Below, in pieces: positions 1 to 10,196 of a stretch of 64,000 nucleotides of DNA (positions within the stretch are counted from its first letter, which is position 1; each line of letters begins with the position of its first letter). The notes below the pieces were generated by a model that did not search any database, was not told the DNA's origin, and saw only the letters and a program-made list of their open reading frames with translations. The stretch spans positions 1 through 64,000 of the forward strand of contig CAYPLH010000007.1 in the NCBI GenBank assembly GCA_964411505.1, in the 5' to 3' direction. The position numbers and the translations under genes were made by a program. This stretch comes from CAYPLH01 sp964411505 (GTDB taxonomy: Bacteria; Bacillota; Clostridia; CAYPLH01; DUMO01).

Positions 1-128
1 GTTCCCTTCGACGGATGCTCCGCATCCAAAAAAAACCTCCTTAAAGCAGCAAAGGGGCTTCCCCTTTGCAATCCCCATTGTCTAGGAAAGTATACTTTCC
101 TAGACAATGGGGATTGAATTATCGCAAC
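1..128. repeat. Intergenic tail with hairpins and a perfect 48-bp palindrome
   Basis: Non-coding stretch downstream of the YfhO-like gene. Positions 13-27 fold as a 6-bp hairpin (GGATGC/GCATCC). Positions 69-116 form a perfect inverted repeat with two 24-nt arms and no loop, centred between 92 and 93. Bases 1-25 recur exactly at 62124-62148. The palindrome may act as a transcript end for the minus-strand gene, although no strong U-run follows it. Confidence 0.6.
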
Positions 129-2813
129 TTAATGTCGATGTGGTTTCCCAAAACGTTTTTTAAGCTGCATAACGCATAATATAATTATTGAAAGTGCTGT
201 AATTAGAAGACCGGTATAAAAATACTTCGGCACAAACACTAATTCAATCTGATGTTCCCCTGAAGAAACATCAAAGCTTAAAAGTCCATTATCAATTGCT
301 TTTGTTTCTACTTCCTGATTGTCAACCTTAACATGCCACCCTTCATTAAAAGGTGTTGTTATCAGCACAATACCTGAGTTTTCCGCATTTATTCTTCCTT
401 TAATTTTGTTATTTGAGAAACCCTCTATTTCTAGGGGGGTTTTTCCGATCTGAAATATTGCCTCTTCAAATTGGGGAATATTCAAGCTAGAGGCATATAG
501 CTGAAAGCTGCCTGATTCTTTAGCAGATTTATTAAACTTTAGATTAAGCTCAAGTGTAGCCCCTGCTTTACAGAATCCAGCATTTATAATTGTGGACCTG
601 CTTGCGTTAAAGTCAATCCTTTTTTCTCCCAGCATGATAAAACCATTATCAATAACATTAGCAGATGTTTTCAGATAAAGATAAACTTGGCTGTCCTCCT
701 CTACTTTAACCTTTATCCTTGCTGTAGACTCAGTGTCAATATTAGTACGTTTGAAATTGTAATACCTTGTACCTGAACTACTAAAAGTCATGTTACTATG
801 CATACCATGAGCTATTTCAAGTGGAGCAAATATATCTTTTATACCACATATTTGACCTGTAAAATTATTTTGCCCATCAAAGGGATTTGACCACCCACTG
901 CCAAACTTCTCAAGCTCCGAAGGCACCATAAATCCTAAAGGTAATGCATACGGATTTTCATAAACGGTTATTTCATCAGTGGACTCAATTTGTCTATATA
1001 TGCGCTCGTCAATAACTGGTGAGCGATGAATCAAATACTTTATTCCAAATATAGAGTCTGTGAGTATTGTGGACCCCTCATACTTAAAACTATTTATACT
1101 ATTACTGTGATATCCTAGGTTCTCCATCATTTTGACCGGTTTTTCGGGAAATGTAGATGAAAATATAGATATTCCATGATAGTTATAAAGATTAGGATCA
1201 TTTGTGGTCTTAGGCGGTAATACTTCCATTCTGAAAAAATCATTATTCTCTTTGGAAAGCTTTGCAACCTGCTGTCGGATTTGAGCAACTTCAACACCAC
1301 TTGAATAGCCGTCTCTTAATGTAAAACCCTCTGACATGTTAACTTCTAAAATTCCCACAATTGAACTTAATGTTATTTCAAATATAACTGCCAATAAAAA
1401 TAGCAGCTCAGGCCTTTTCAGTTTTGAGTTTGACCCCTTTTTTACGGTAAGCACTGCTGCATACATGATAACGATTACCAAACTGGCATATAATGAATAA
1501 ATTTTGATGGAAATATCATCAAATTTTTGTGTAAGCACAATTAATATAAGCACTGCTGAGGCAAATGCCCCAATCTGCCTTTTTGTAAGCTCACCAAGTC
1601 CTCTTAATCCCTTGTAACCTATTGAAGCAATTAAAAAAATATAGACAAAAGAGAATCTGTGGGGCAGCTGATTCGGGTAATGAAACCCATGCCAGATGAA
1701 ATTGAGCATGTTAATGTTAAAACTCATGATCAAAACAAATACCAGACCAATATTGAGGAGTTTTTCTTTAAGACTGACGCTGCTTAAGAAAAAATAAGCA
1801 GGGACAAGAATTAAAATTACTATTCCACAATATAAATTCGGCATTCCTTCTCTTATTGCAGGAGAAGCCAGAGTAAAATGCCGCGTAATAAAGTCAAAAT
1901 AATCAAAGAAGTGGGTGAATGTTTTAGGAAAAACGTCTCCCACTGCAGAAGTATGTTTTAGTGCAAAATATGTTGGAAGCAGCAATACTGCTGAAAATCC
2001 TCCAGCTAATAATGAAAACCCAGCAAATCTAGCACTTGTTTTAATCAACGGTTTTACAGGTCTTGCATGATTATATTGAAAATAGCATACTGGGAAATAA
2101 AGCGCGCTAAAAAAGCATATAAAAAACGCTATGTAAAAATTAGAAATAAGTGCTATAGCAAGTGTAATGCAATAAAAAACACCGCTCTTATCTCGAACCA
2201 TTTTAACAAGCCCAAGAATAACAAGCGGCAAAAGATATAGTGAGTCCATCCACATTATGTTCCAAAAATAAGAAATAACAAAACCTGAAAGTGCATATAG
2301 CACAGAAAACGCTACAGTGTACAGATTCTGCTCGCGATGAACACCCTTAAGATAATAATTAAAGCATGCTCCGGCAAGCCCAACCTTTAATAGGGTAAGA
2401 AAAAGTATAGCCTCAGTAAGATAAGCTTTTGGAAACAGAACTGTCAATATATTAAGGGGACTTGCCAAGTAATATGCAAACTGAGGAAGATAACTTGCAC
2501 CAAGGCCACCCGACCATGAATACAGAATACCTGAAAACGATCTGATTCTATCCTGCAAATCCGATATAAATGGCGCATATTGATGATAGAGGTCTACTAT
2601 CAGAATGTCCCATTTCCCAAAAGGAAAAATAAGCTGACATATAAAAGCTATTTCCAGAATACATGCAGGAATTAAAAATGATAATAGAGAAATATAATTT
2701 TTCTTTATAAATGAGGATATTAAGCGAAGTCCACGCCCAAGGGTGCGCTGAGTTTGAGGTCCTCCAGCTTTAAATAGTCCTGTACATTTTAAAATATTTA
2801 TGTTCAATCGCAA
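129..2813 (-). CDS. YfhO-family multi-pass membrane protein
   Basis: 894-aa integral membrane protein resembling the YfhO family (large GT-C-like membrane proteins linked to glycosylation of cell-surface polymers in Firmicutes). The first ~490 residues hold about a dozen hydrophobic segments, with an early acidic loop (FGKWDILIVDLYHQYAPF region) typical of the family. An extracytoplasmic domain of ~370 residues follows, then a last membrane helix (FYTGLLITALSIIILCVM) and a basic tail. The start is TTG, preceded by GGAGCA about 8 nt upstream. It lies 22 nt after the aminopeptidase stop, so the two are probably co-transcribed. Substrate is unknown. Confidence 0.8.
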   Translation of the reverse strand: MRLNINILKCTGLFKAGGPQTQRTLGRGLRLISSFIKKNYISLLSFLIPACILEIAFICQLIFPFGKWDILIVDLYHQYAPFISDLQDRIRSFSGILYSWSGGLGASYLPQFAYYLASPLNILTVLFPKAYLTEAILFLTLLKVGLAGACFNYYLKGVHREQNLYTVAFSVLYALSGFVISYFWNIMWMDSLYLLPLVILGLVKMVRDKSGVFYCITLAIALISNFYIAFFICFFSALYFPVCYFQYNHARPVKPLIKTSARFAGFSLLAGGFSAVLLLPTYFALKHTSAVGDVFPKTFTHFFDYFDFITRHFTLASPAIREGMPNLYCGIVILILVPAYFFLSSVSLKEKLLNIGLVFVLIMSFNINMLNFIWHGFHYPNQLPHRFSFVYIFLIASIGYKGLRGLGELTKRQIGAFASAVLILIVLTQKFDDISIKIYSLYASLVIVIMYAAVLTVKKGSNSKLKRPELLFLLAVIFEITLSSIVGILEVNMSEGFTLRDGYSSGVEVAQIRQQVAKLSKENNDFFRMEVLPPKTTNDPNLYNYHGISIFSSTFPEKPVKMMENLGYHSNSINSFKYEGSTILTDSIFGIKYLIHRSPVIDERIYRQIESTDEITVYENPYALPLGFMVPSELEKFGSGWSNPFDGQNNFTGQICGIKDIFAPLEIAHGMHSNMTFSSSGTRYYNFKRTNIDTESTARIKVKVEEDSQVYLYLKTSANVIDNGFIMLGEKRIDFNASRSTIINAGFCKAGATLELNLKFNKSAKESGSFQLYASSLNIPQFEEAIFQIGKTPLEIEGFSNNKIKGRINAENSGIVLITTPFNEGWHVKVDNQEVETKAIDNGLLSFDVSSGEHQIELVFVPKYFYTGLLITALSIIILCVMQLKKRFGKPHRH

Positions 2814-2835
2814 AAAAGATGCTCCTTTAATAATG

Positions 2836-3951
2836 TTACTTTAAATTCTCCGGGTTCAAGCCTTCTAGCTCATCGACTACGAAAATTCCGTCTTTACGAA
2901 TCAAGCGATCATCAAACCATATTTCTCCTCCACCATATTCAGGTCTTTGAATAAATACAAGATCCCAGTGAATCGCTGAATTATTCCCATTGTCACAAGC
3001 TTCGTAGCAGCTGCCCGGCGTAAAATGAATGCTTCCTTTTATCTTTTCATCAAACAGTGTATCCTTCATTGGTTTTTCAATATAAGGATTTACACCTAAT
3101 GAAAATTCACCTATATACCGTGCGCCTTCATCAGTATCAAGTATCTTGTTTATCTTTTCATTATCGTTTGATGTGGCTTTTACAATTTTACCATTGTTAA
3201 ATTCAAATCTTATGTTTTCAAAAGTGTTACCCTGATAAACAGCAGGAACATTGTAGGTAATGTACCCATTTACAGAGTTTTTTACAGGTGCTGTATAAAC
3301 TTCACCATCGGGAATATTTCTTTTACCGTCACACTTAACCCCCGGTAAATCTTTTATAGAGAATGACAAGTCAGTTTCTTTTCCTGTTATTCTTACCTTA
3401 TCTGTTTTTCCCATTAAGTCCACTAGGCTGTCCATTGCTCTGGACATTTTGGAGTAATCAAGATTACACACCTTAAAATAAAAGTCCTCAAACATTTCAG
3501 TTGCCGTTCCGGCAAGCTGAGCCATTGAGTGATCAGGGTATCTTAGCACCACCCATTTTGTTTTCTTAACTCTAATTTCATGATGTACAGGATGCTGATA
3601 ATGCTCCATGTATATCTTCATTTTGTCCGGAGGCACTGCACTCATTTCACTTACATTCTGCCCGGTGCGAAGACCAATATATGCATCCATCTCACTCATT
3701 CTAACCGCTTCATATTTAGCCATGGACTTTATTTGCTCTTGTGTGCACTCACTTAAAAGTACTCGATCCAGTTCATTGTTTTTTATGTTAAGAAACGGTA
3801 TCCCACCTGCTTTATAAGTCTCCCTAATTAGTTCTTTTGTTAGAGGCACTTCATTTCCAATATCATCTATAAGAATTTTTTCTCCAGGCTTTATGCTGCA
3901 CGAATAATTAATCAGGTTTTTTGCTAATCGCTCTATTCTAGGGTCTTTCAT
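2836..3951 (-). CDS. Aminopeptidase, M29 family
   Basis: 371-aa cytosolic metalloaminopeptidase of the M29 (AmpS/thermophilic aminopeptidase) family, which removes N-terminal residues from peptides using two metal ions. The C-terminal half carries the family's conserved acidic and histidine metal ligands: the DGEV segment, GEFSLGVNP, SIHFTPGSCYE and the AIHWDLVF motif near the end. Length is slightly below the usual ~400 aa. The ATG start has GGAGAG upstream. It is followed after 22 nt by the YfhO-like gene and preceded by pepF, giving a local peptidase pair. Confidence 0.85.
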   Translation of the reverse strand: MKDPRIERLAKNLINYSCSIKPGEKILIDDIGNEVPLTKELIRETYKAGGIPFLNIKNNELDRVLLSECTQEQIKSMAKYEAVRMSEMDAYIGLRTGQNVSEMSAVPPDKMKIYMEHYQHPVHHEIRVKKTKWVVLRYPDHSMAQLAGTATEMFEDFYFKVCNLDYSKMSRAMDSLVDLMGKTDKVRITGKETDLSFSIKDLPGVKCDGKRNIPDGEVYTAPVKNSVNGYITYNVPAVYQGNTFENIRFEFNNGKIVKATSNDNEKINKILDTDEGARYIGEFSLGVNPYIEKPMKDTLFDEKIKGSIHFTPGSCYEACDNGNNSAIHWDLVFIQRPEYGGGEIWFDDRLIRKDGIFVVDELEGLNPENLK

Positions 3952-4089
3952 AAAAACTCTCCAATCTATTCTTTATTATCACAAAGTCATTTGACTCCCT
4001 AAAAGCATCAAGATAGACTCATTAAACTTCACCAGTAGCTTTTTGTATTTTATGAATCATATTGCATAAATTTAGGACACTTCGTATAT

Positions 4090-5898
4090 TTATAACAATT
4101 TCTTAAGCTCATCAAGTGTTCCCTTATAAACTGTAAGTGCATCTTCAATAGGTTTAGGCGTAGTAAGATCAACTCCCGCCTTTTTCAGAAGCTCAATTGG
4201 ATAATCAGAGCTTCCGCTCCTTAAAAAGTTCTTATACCTGTCTACAGCAGGTTTTCCTTCACTGAGAATCTGTTGAGATAAAGATACTGCAGCTGAAAAG
4301 CCAGTAGCATATTTGTATACATAAAAGCTTGAGTAAAAATGTGGTATTCTCGCCCATTCCATACTTATATCTTCATCAACAATGATATCTTTCCCAAAGT
4401 AACGCTCATTTAGTTCACGGTAAATACTGCATAATGAGTCAACTGTAAGTGCCTCGCCCCGCTCCATTTTTTCATGTGTTACTTTCTCAAACTCCGCAAA
4501 CATCACCTGTCTGAAAATAGTTCCACGAAATTCTTCAAGATAATGATTCAAAAGATATGCTTTTTCATTTTTATCAGTAGATTTCTTTAATAAGTAGTCC
4601 ATCAGCAAAAGTTCGTTTACTGTAGAAGCCACTTCTGCAACAAATATTTTATACTGACTATAAATATACGGTTGTGTCATATCGGTATAAAAGGAGTGCA
4701 AAGCATGCCCCATTTCATGAGCTAAGGTAAACACATCATTTATACTACTCTGATAATTTAACAGTACATAAGGATGAACTCCATAAGCGCCCCATGAGTA
4801 TGCGCCACTGGTTTTCCCTTCACTTTCATGCACATCAATCCATCCACTTTTAAATGCACTCTGAAGATAGGAAAGATATTCATCTCCCATAGGATAAAGC
4901 GCTTTTTCTACTGTTTCTAGTGCTTTAGCATAAGGAATATCTTCTTTGGGCTGATCTACAATAGGCACATAAAGATCATACATATGAAGCTCATCTAGTT
5001 TCAATACTTTTTGCCGGAATTCTACATACTCATGTAAATGTCCAAGGTTGTCGTTTATTGTTTTTATCAGGTTGTTGTATACATCTTTTGATATGTTGTC
5101 GTCATCAAGTGAAGCTGTAAGGCACGAATCATACTTTCTTGCAACTGCAAAAAATTTGTTCTTTTTAAGGTTAGCGTTCAAAGAAGCAGCCAAAGTATTT
5201 CTATGGCTTTTATATACGCTGTAAAGTGCTTTGAATGCGTCATGTCTAACTCTTCGATCTCTGCTCTCCAATAATTTGATATAGCGTCCTTTTGTGACTT
5301 CTACCTCATCCCCACTTTCATCTTCAATAAAAGGGAACTTGATATCAGCATTATTGAACATCGTAAAAATATCCTTAGGTGACATTGCCATTTCTGTAGC
5401 CTGTGCCAGAAGCTCCTCTTCCCTCTCGGATAAAATGTGCTTCTTCTGTCTTAATATTTCTTTTAGAAATATTTCATATATTTTAAGCTCGGAGTCCTGG
5501 TTTATAAAATCAAACAATTTCTCCTCAGGTATAGCTATTATTTCAGGTGTAATGAATGAAACGGCGGTATTTACTTCTGCATAAAGAGCCATTGCCCTGT
5601 CTGCAAGTGCTTGGTAGACTGAGTTGGCATTGTTCTCATCTCTTCTCATTCTGGCATATGCAAAAATCTTTTCAGTTAAGCATGCTAAATCATCGCAGTA
5701 CTTAAGACAACTAAAAAGGGATTTTGAACTCTCCTCCAGCTTCCCTTTAAAATCAAGTATTTCTTTTGACATTTGACCAGCCTTTTTGTAGTCATCCTCC
5801 CAAAAAGAATCATCTTCATACATATCCTCTAGTTTCCACTTGTACTTTGCATCAATCTCTTCCCTTTTGGGAAGCTTGTTGTTTTTCTTTTTATCCAT
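4090..5898 (-). CDS. pepF: Oligoendopeptidase F
   Basis: Zinc metallopeptidase of family M3B that cuts short oligopeptides in the cytoplasm. The HEMGH zinc motif (HExxH) lies near residue 394, inside LAHEMGHALHSFY, and the downstream glutamate helix (VAEVASTVNELL) supplies the third ligand. About 602 aa matches the family's usual ~600. The ORF can open upstream at a GTG that overlaps the Shine-Dalgarno AGGGTG. The ATG used here is 6 nt past that site and is the more likely start. It stands alone with long flanking spacers. Confidence 0.92.
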   Translation of the reverse strand: MDKKKNNKLPKREEIDAKYKWKLEDMYEDDSFWEDDYKKAGQMSKEILDFKGKLEESSKSLFSCLKYCDDLACLTEKIFAYARMRRDENNANSVYQALADRAMALYAEVNTAVSFITPEIIAIPEEKLFDFINQDSELKIYEIFLKEILRQKKHILSEREEELLAQATEMAMSPKDIFTMFNNADIKFPFIEDESGDEVEVTKGRYIKLLESRDRRVRHDAFKALYSVYKSHRNTLAASLNANLKKNKFFAVARKYDSCLTASLDDDNISKDVYNNLIKTINDNLGHLHEYVEFRQKVLKLDELHMYDLYVPIVDQPKEDIPYAKALETVEKALYPMGDEYLSYLQSAFKSGWIDVHESEGKTSGAYSWGAYGVHPYVLLNYQSSINDVFTLAHEMGHALHSFYTDMTQPYIYSQYKIFVAEVASTVNELLLMDYLLKKSTDKNEKAYLLNHYLEEFRGTIFRQVMFAEFEKVTHEKMERGEALTVDSLCSIYRELNERYFGKDIIVDEDISMEWARIPHFYSSFYVYKYATGFSAAVSLSQQILSEGKPAVDRYKNFLRSGSSDYPIELLKKAGVDLTTPKPIEDALTVYKGTLDELKKLL

Positions 5899-6228
5899 CA
5901 TAATCACCCTTTTGCATAATACTTTTTACCGCATAATAGTGTTGGTACATCTCACCCATGTCGTTGCACAAAAATAATATTCTGCTCTTTTTCCTTCAAA
6001 CAAAAATTTAAACTGGTACTTGAGCCAAGTATCCTGTTTTTATGCTTCCCTTATATAGGCAAGTTTACTTAATACATTATAATTCATTAAGATAAATTTT
6101 TCCACCTATAGTTACAATATTTAAATTCATTATAACCTTTACTCATTACAGTTCGCAGGTAGCTTAAGAGATATAACTTTTGCAATGTTAGGAAACATTA
6201 GCGAAATGTAGCTTAGAACAGAACACCT
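5899..6228. other. Intergenic region, no gene seen
   Basis: AT-rich spacer between pepF and the SLH protein gene. The only structure noted is GGTAGCTTAAGAGATATA at 6158-6175, which recurs with one mismatch at 37100-37117 downstream of the CotH gene. The pepF promoter should lie at its left end, but I do not see a convincing -35/-10 pair. Confidence 0.4.
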
Positions 6229-9200
6229 TTACTCTACGCGCTCTAGTACTTTATATAGAACTACTGCTGCCTCTGCTCTTGTTGATGTATCCTTAGGATC
6301 AATTGTATATTCTGTTCTCCCGTTAATTATTCCTTCCCCACATAATGATGCCATACTGTATAGTGCTTCCTCTGAAACAGAATTTCTGTCAATAAATTTA
6401 TCAAGCACTGAAATATCATGATACGGCAACGGCTTATTGACAGCCATCGCTGCTTTTACAGCTATAGTTGCCATTTCTTCTCGAGTTATTACTTTATCGG
6501 GATAAAACATATTTTCGCTGTCACTTTCTACAATTCCAAAGTTTCTGGCTATTATTATTTCTCTATATGCCCAGTGATTTACCTTAACATCGAAAAAGTT
6601 GCCTACAGGTATATCATGAAGTCCAAAAGCCCTTACTACAAGAGCTGTAAACTCTGCACGGGTAATTGAATCGTTCGGAGCAAACAATTTATCTGTTTTT
6701 CCCCTGATTATACCTCTGCCAGCAAGATCCTCTATTGCATCTTTTGCCCAGTACAGCTCCCTTATATCATCAAAAGTAATACTTTGTTTGGTACGGGCAT
6801 ATACCTCATCACAATAATCGGAATCTCCACTTAAATTATAGGCCTTTAACCTGTAGTAGTACCGTGTGTCCGGCAAAAGGGTACTGTCAGTAAATGAAGT
6901 TGTATCCTTTGCAACCTTTTCCAAGACCCCAAAACCTCCAAAATACGTCCTTCGTTCTATTATAAATCCCTGCTCATTAAAAGAATTATCTTCCCACACT
7001 AGTGTTATCATTTTTGGGGATAGAACCTTAACATTCAAGTGAGAAGGCGGCATAGGAGCACCAGTAATAACTTCAATTTCATCACTTATTGACTGGCTCC
7101 CAAATTCATTGTTATGCGTTGCAATTCTATAAAAATATGGTATGTAGGGCTCTAAGCCTTCATCTATAAAGCTGTTAAGTCCAGAGGGCAGGAATGCTTT
7201 TGATTCCCACTGCCCATACTCTCCTTCTTTTCTTTGCACTTCATATTCAGCATTAATATTAGACTGTTCAGTCCATTGAATTAAAACTTTATCAGCAGAA
7301 ACTATGTGATAGATAATATCTGAAGGTGATGAAGGTACAGATGTTTTAACAGTAACCTCTTCTGAAAATGCCGATCTCACTTCTCCTAAGACATTTTTTG
7401 TATATGCCGCTAACTTGTAATAATACCATGTATCCGGTTCCACTTTTGTATCTTGTGTGCTTTGTATATCCCTTCCTAGTGTTTTTATCATTGTCCATTG
7501 GCCGGACTCGCCTTTTTTTCTCCATAATTCAAAACCAGTCTCCCGGTCTGAATTATCCTTCCACGAAAGACTTATCAAAGAGTGAGAAACCACAACGGCA
7601 TCAAGCTCTGTAGGAGCTTCAAGCACTTGACTTATAACAGAGACTTCTTCCGAATAGTTTGATTCGTTTTGGTGGGTCAATGCTTTCACCCTATATGTAT
7701 ATTTTGTGTTTGGAATTACCGACTCATCCGCCCATTGAATTTGATTTTCATAAACATATGCGGCTGTTATAAAGCTGCTTTCGCCAGTCTTTCTCTCTAT
7801 CACAAATTCAGTTTCATCCGAATTATCTTTCCAGTTAAGACTTATTCTTTGAGGAGTAACCGCTATTGCAGTCAATTCAGAAGGCGCATTTAATTTGGTA
7901 TACACCGCTTGACCTGCATCACCACCAGGATAAGGCGATGAGAACAAATAGGCACCCATTACCGCTCTCACTCTGTAAAAGTACTTTGAATTCGGTTCAA
8001 GACTAGTATCGCTATAATTAGTATCTCCACTTACTAATGATGCAATTTTTTCCCAATCACCTTCGTTGCCATCATCGTCGATAATTGCTTTTTTTCTCTC
8101 TACAATACTGTTATAGCTTCTGTATCCCGGATATGTCCACGACAAATCTATTTGGGTTGCTGAAACTGGAATTATTGTTAAAGAGTCTGGTGCATCTATT
8201 AGGTCATCCGTCCTTGCCGAAACAGGATTTGAAAACCCAAGCGAGTCTCCATACGGATTATATGCCTTGACCCTGTATGTGTACAAATGCCCTAAAGTTA
8301 AATTATAATCAATATGCGAATTTTTATTTGCCGATAAAACTGCTATTTCAATATAATCATCACTATCTGTTTTTCTTTCAACCTTAAATCCGGTCTCATT
8401 ATTAGAATTATCCTTCCATTCAAGAAATATCGTATTATTGGAGAGCACAGTCATACTAAGCCCAGAGGGCGCAAATGGGCGTCCCATGGAAACTACTGCC
8501 TCTTTGCTTATGTCAAAATTATTTTCTGATTCCCAAGCAATTATCCTGTAAGTATACGAAGATGTTGCACTCGAAACAAATTGATCAGTATAAGATGTTG
8601 CATGATGGCTGAGGCTAGCAATATCAATATAACTTCCTTCACTGGATTTTCTCTGAACCTTAAGACTTGAAATGTTGCTTGTGTTGTTTTTCCACGATAT
8701 TGTGACAGTAGCATTTGTGTTAACGTTACATACAATATCTTCCGGGGCTGCAGGTTTGGTTACCGGTTCAGATACATTGCTAAGCACACTATATCCTCCC
8801 CAACCTTTGTTATTCAACCTGTATCTATAAGTTCCTCCCTCTTTGGGGCTTTCAGTTATACTTTTTCTTTCCTTTGTCAGATGAGCACTTACCACCTGCC
8901 AATCACTCCATGTAACACCGTTATGCCTAGAACGTTCAAGATAGTAATTTGCAACATTCACATCTTCATCCCATGTGATTGTTGCAATTCCATTTTCTAT
9001 GCTTGCAGTAATAACAGGCACTTCCACGGCTTTTAGAACTGCAGGCTCTGAAGGATCAGATTTATTTCCATAACCATCAGCTGAAATAATAGTATATTGA
9101 ATACGCGAGTTTTCATCTAGAGCAGTATCATAGAAAGTATATGAGTTTGTTGATGCTCCAAGCTGAGTGATTTCTTTTCCATCATTTCTCATTATTATAG

Positions 9201-9657
9201 TTCTAGTGGCTGCATTTGAATTAGTTCTCCACTTTAGGGTAACTCGTTTACTTACCTGATTATATTCAATTGCCACATCAGTAGGTCTGAGCATTTTGGT
9301 GGTGCTTGCCTTTGTTATTGCCTCATCAACTATGTTTCTACCTGAATCCATAGCCACAATTCTGTATTCGTACGAAGTACCTGGTGTCAGTCTTTCGTCG
9401 GTGAAGGTAAGATAATTTCTATCAACATCAATATTAATAGTTCTAATTTGTCTATCGTCCCTGTAAATCGTATAGTAATAAGCTTTAGGAACCGAAGTCC
9501 AGTCAAGTTTTATAACCGTGTCAGTATTAGGCTTAACAGGAGCGGCCAAAATGCTAAAGGATGCATGCGCATTCAGCGGAATTATAGTTGCTACCAAAAA
9601 TATGGTAACAAAGACAAACAATATTTTTTTTATATTAATTTTAGAAATTTTACGCAT
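6229..9657 (-). CDS. S-layer anchored surface protein, ~10 fibronectin III + 3 SLH domains
   Basis: 1142-aa secreted protein. Order: signal peptide (residues ~1-32, hydrophobic core ILFVFVTIFLVATIIPL, cut near AHA), about ten fibronectin type III repeats (residues ~35-960) recognisable by recurrent LxWxDNSNxExGFxVERK and TxYxYRVKAY motifs, then three SLH repeats (~965-1142, FDDIRELYWAKDAIEDLAGRG, ITRAEFTALVVRAF and similar). SLH domains bind pyruvylated secondary cell-wall polymer, so the protein should sit on the outer surface with FN3 arms as spacers. Start ATG with AGAAGGAGAG upstream. No catalytic domain is visible, so its role is probably structural or adhesive. Confidence 0.9.
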   Translation of the reverse strand: MRKISKINIKKILFVFVTIFLVATIIPLNAHASFSILAAPVKPNTDTVIKLDWTSVPKAYYYTIYRDDRQIRTINIDVDRNYLTFTDERLTPGTSYEYRIVAMDSGRNIVDEAITKASTTKMLRPTDVAIEYNQVSKRVTLKWRTNSNAATRTIIMRNDGKEITQLGASTNSYTFYDTALDENSRIQYTIISADGYGNKSDPSEPAVLKAVEVPVITASIENGIATITWDEDVNVANYYLERSRHNGVTWSDWQVVSAHLTKERKSITESPKEGGTYRYRLNNKGWGGYSVLSNVSEPVTKPAAPEDIVCNVNTNATVTISWKNNTSNISSLKVQRKSSEGSYIDIASLSHHATSYTDQFVSSATSSYTYRIIAWESENNFDISKEAVVSMGRPFAPSGLSMTVLSNNTIFLEWKDNSNNETGFKVERKTDSDDYIEIAVLSANKNSHIDYNLTLGHLYTYRVKAYNPYGDSLGFSNPVSARTDDLIDAPDSLTIIPVSATQIDLSWTYPGYRSYNSIVERKKAIIDDDGNEGDWEKIASLVSGDTNYSDTSLEPNSKYFYRVRAVMGAYLFSSPYPGGDAGQAVYTKLNAPSELTAIAVTPQRISLNWKDNSDETEFVIERKTGESSFITAAYVYENQIQWADESVIPNTKYTYRVKALTHQNESNYSEEVSVISQVLEAPTELDAVVVSHSLISLSWKDNSDRETGFELWRKKGESGQWTMIKTLGRDIQSTQDTKVEPDTWYYYKLAAYTKNVLGEVRSAFSEEVTVKTSVPSSPSDIIYHIVSADKVLIQWTEQSNINAEYEVQRKEGEYGQWESKAFLPSGLNSFIDEGLEPYIPYFYRIATHNNEFGSQSISDEIEVITGAPMPPSHLNVKVLSPKMITLVWEDNSFNEQGFIIERRTYFGGFGVLEKVAKDTTSFTDSTLLPDTRYYYRLKAYNLSGDSDYCDEVYARTKQSITFDDIRELYWAKDAIEDLAGRGIIRGKTDKLFAPNDSITRAEFTALVVRAFGLHDIPVGNFFDVKVNHWAYREIIIARNFGIVESDSENMFYPDKVITREEMATIAVKAAMAVNKPLPYHDISVLDKFIDRNSVSEEALYSMASLCGEGIINGRTEYTIDPKDTSTRAEAAVVLYKVLERVE

Positions 9658-9932
9658 CTTAGCTCTCCTTCTATCTTCTTACATTGTCAGTTTTCATCTT
9701 GCTTACAACAGCCACAACTTACTCATAAATGAATTTAAAAGAATTCACTAACTATTTCGGTATTTTTATCAAATTTATTAAGGTCATATTATAAGAATTG
9801 AGGATGTTATATATTAATAGAAAATAAACAGGAAGTGACTACTTTGACATATTGGCTTGATGAATAAACAATTATCTCTAAATACTACTAGTTCCAACAA
9901 GGAATTGGAAATAATATACTCTTCTTGGGAAG

Positions 9933-9961
9933 TTGACAAAGCACAAAAATAATTATAAAAT
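9933..9961 (+). promoter_or_regulatory. Promoter of tRNA-Arg
   Basis: TTGACA at 9933-9938, a 17-nt spacer and TAAAAT at 9956-9961, ending 17 nt before the tRNA 5' end. This fits a sigma-A promoter for a stable RNA. The rest of 9658-9932 holds the minus-strand upstream region of the SLH gene, with no ORF. Confidence 0.7.
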
Positions 9962-9978
9962 GTACTTTGTCAACTTAT

Positions 9979-10055
9979 GCACCCATAGCTCAGCAGGATA
10001 GAGCGTCGGTTTCCTAAACCGCAGGCCAGGGGTTCGAATCCCTTTGGGTGCACCA
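9979..10055 (+). tRNA. tRNA-Arg (anticodon CCT)
   Basis: Cloverleaf: acceptor GCACCCA/TGGGTGC, D-arm GCTC...GAGC, anticodon loop TTCCTAA with anticodon CCT, T-arm with GGTTCGAATCC, and CCA encoded at the 3' end (10053-10055). It decodes AGG. A sigma-A-like promoter precedes it and a hairpin follows immediately. Confidence 0.95.
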
Positions 10056-10091
10056 ACAAAAGCCGCTAATCTCTAAGGTTGCGGCTTTTGT
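10056..10091 (+). terminator. Hairpin after tRNA-Arg
   Basis: Perfect 11-bp stem ACAAAAGCCGC/GCGGCTTTTGT directly abutting the tRNA 3' end, with a 14-nt loop. The distal arm contributes a short T-run. It is likely the tRNA terminator. Confidence 0.75.
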
Positions 10092-10196
10092 CGTATACTA
10101 GTGTTGGTATAAATATAATGTATTTGACTACTATTGATGTGCAGAGATATCAAAAATTATCAATGATGTTTAAAAGATTGATTATGGTGGTGTGCA

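Noticed and set aside
6418..9751. Several + strand ORFs of 60-95 codons opposite the SLH protein gene
   Set aside because: Antisense shadows of the FN3 repeats with no RBS and no domain.
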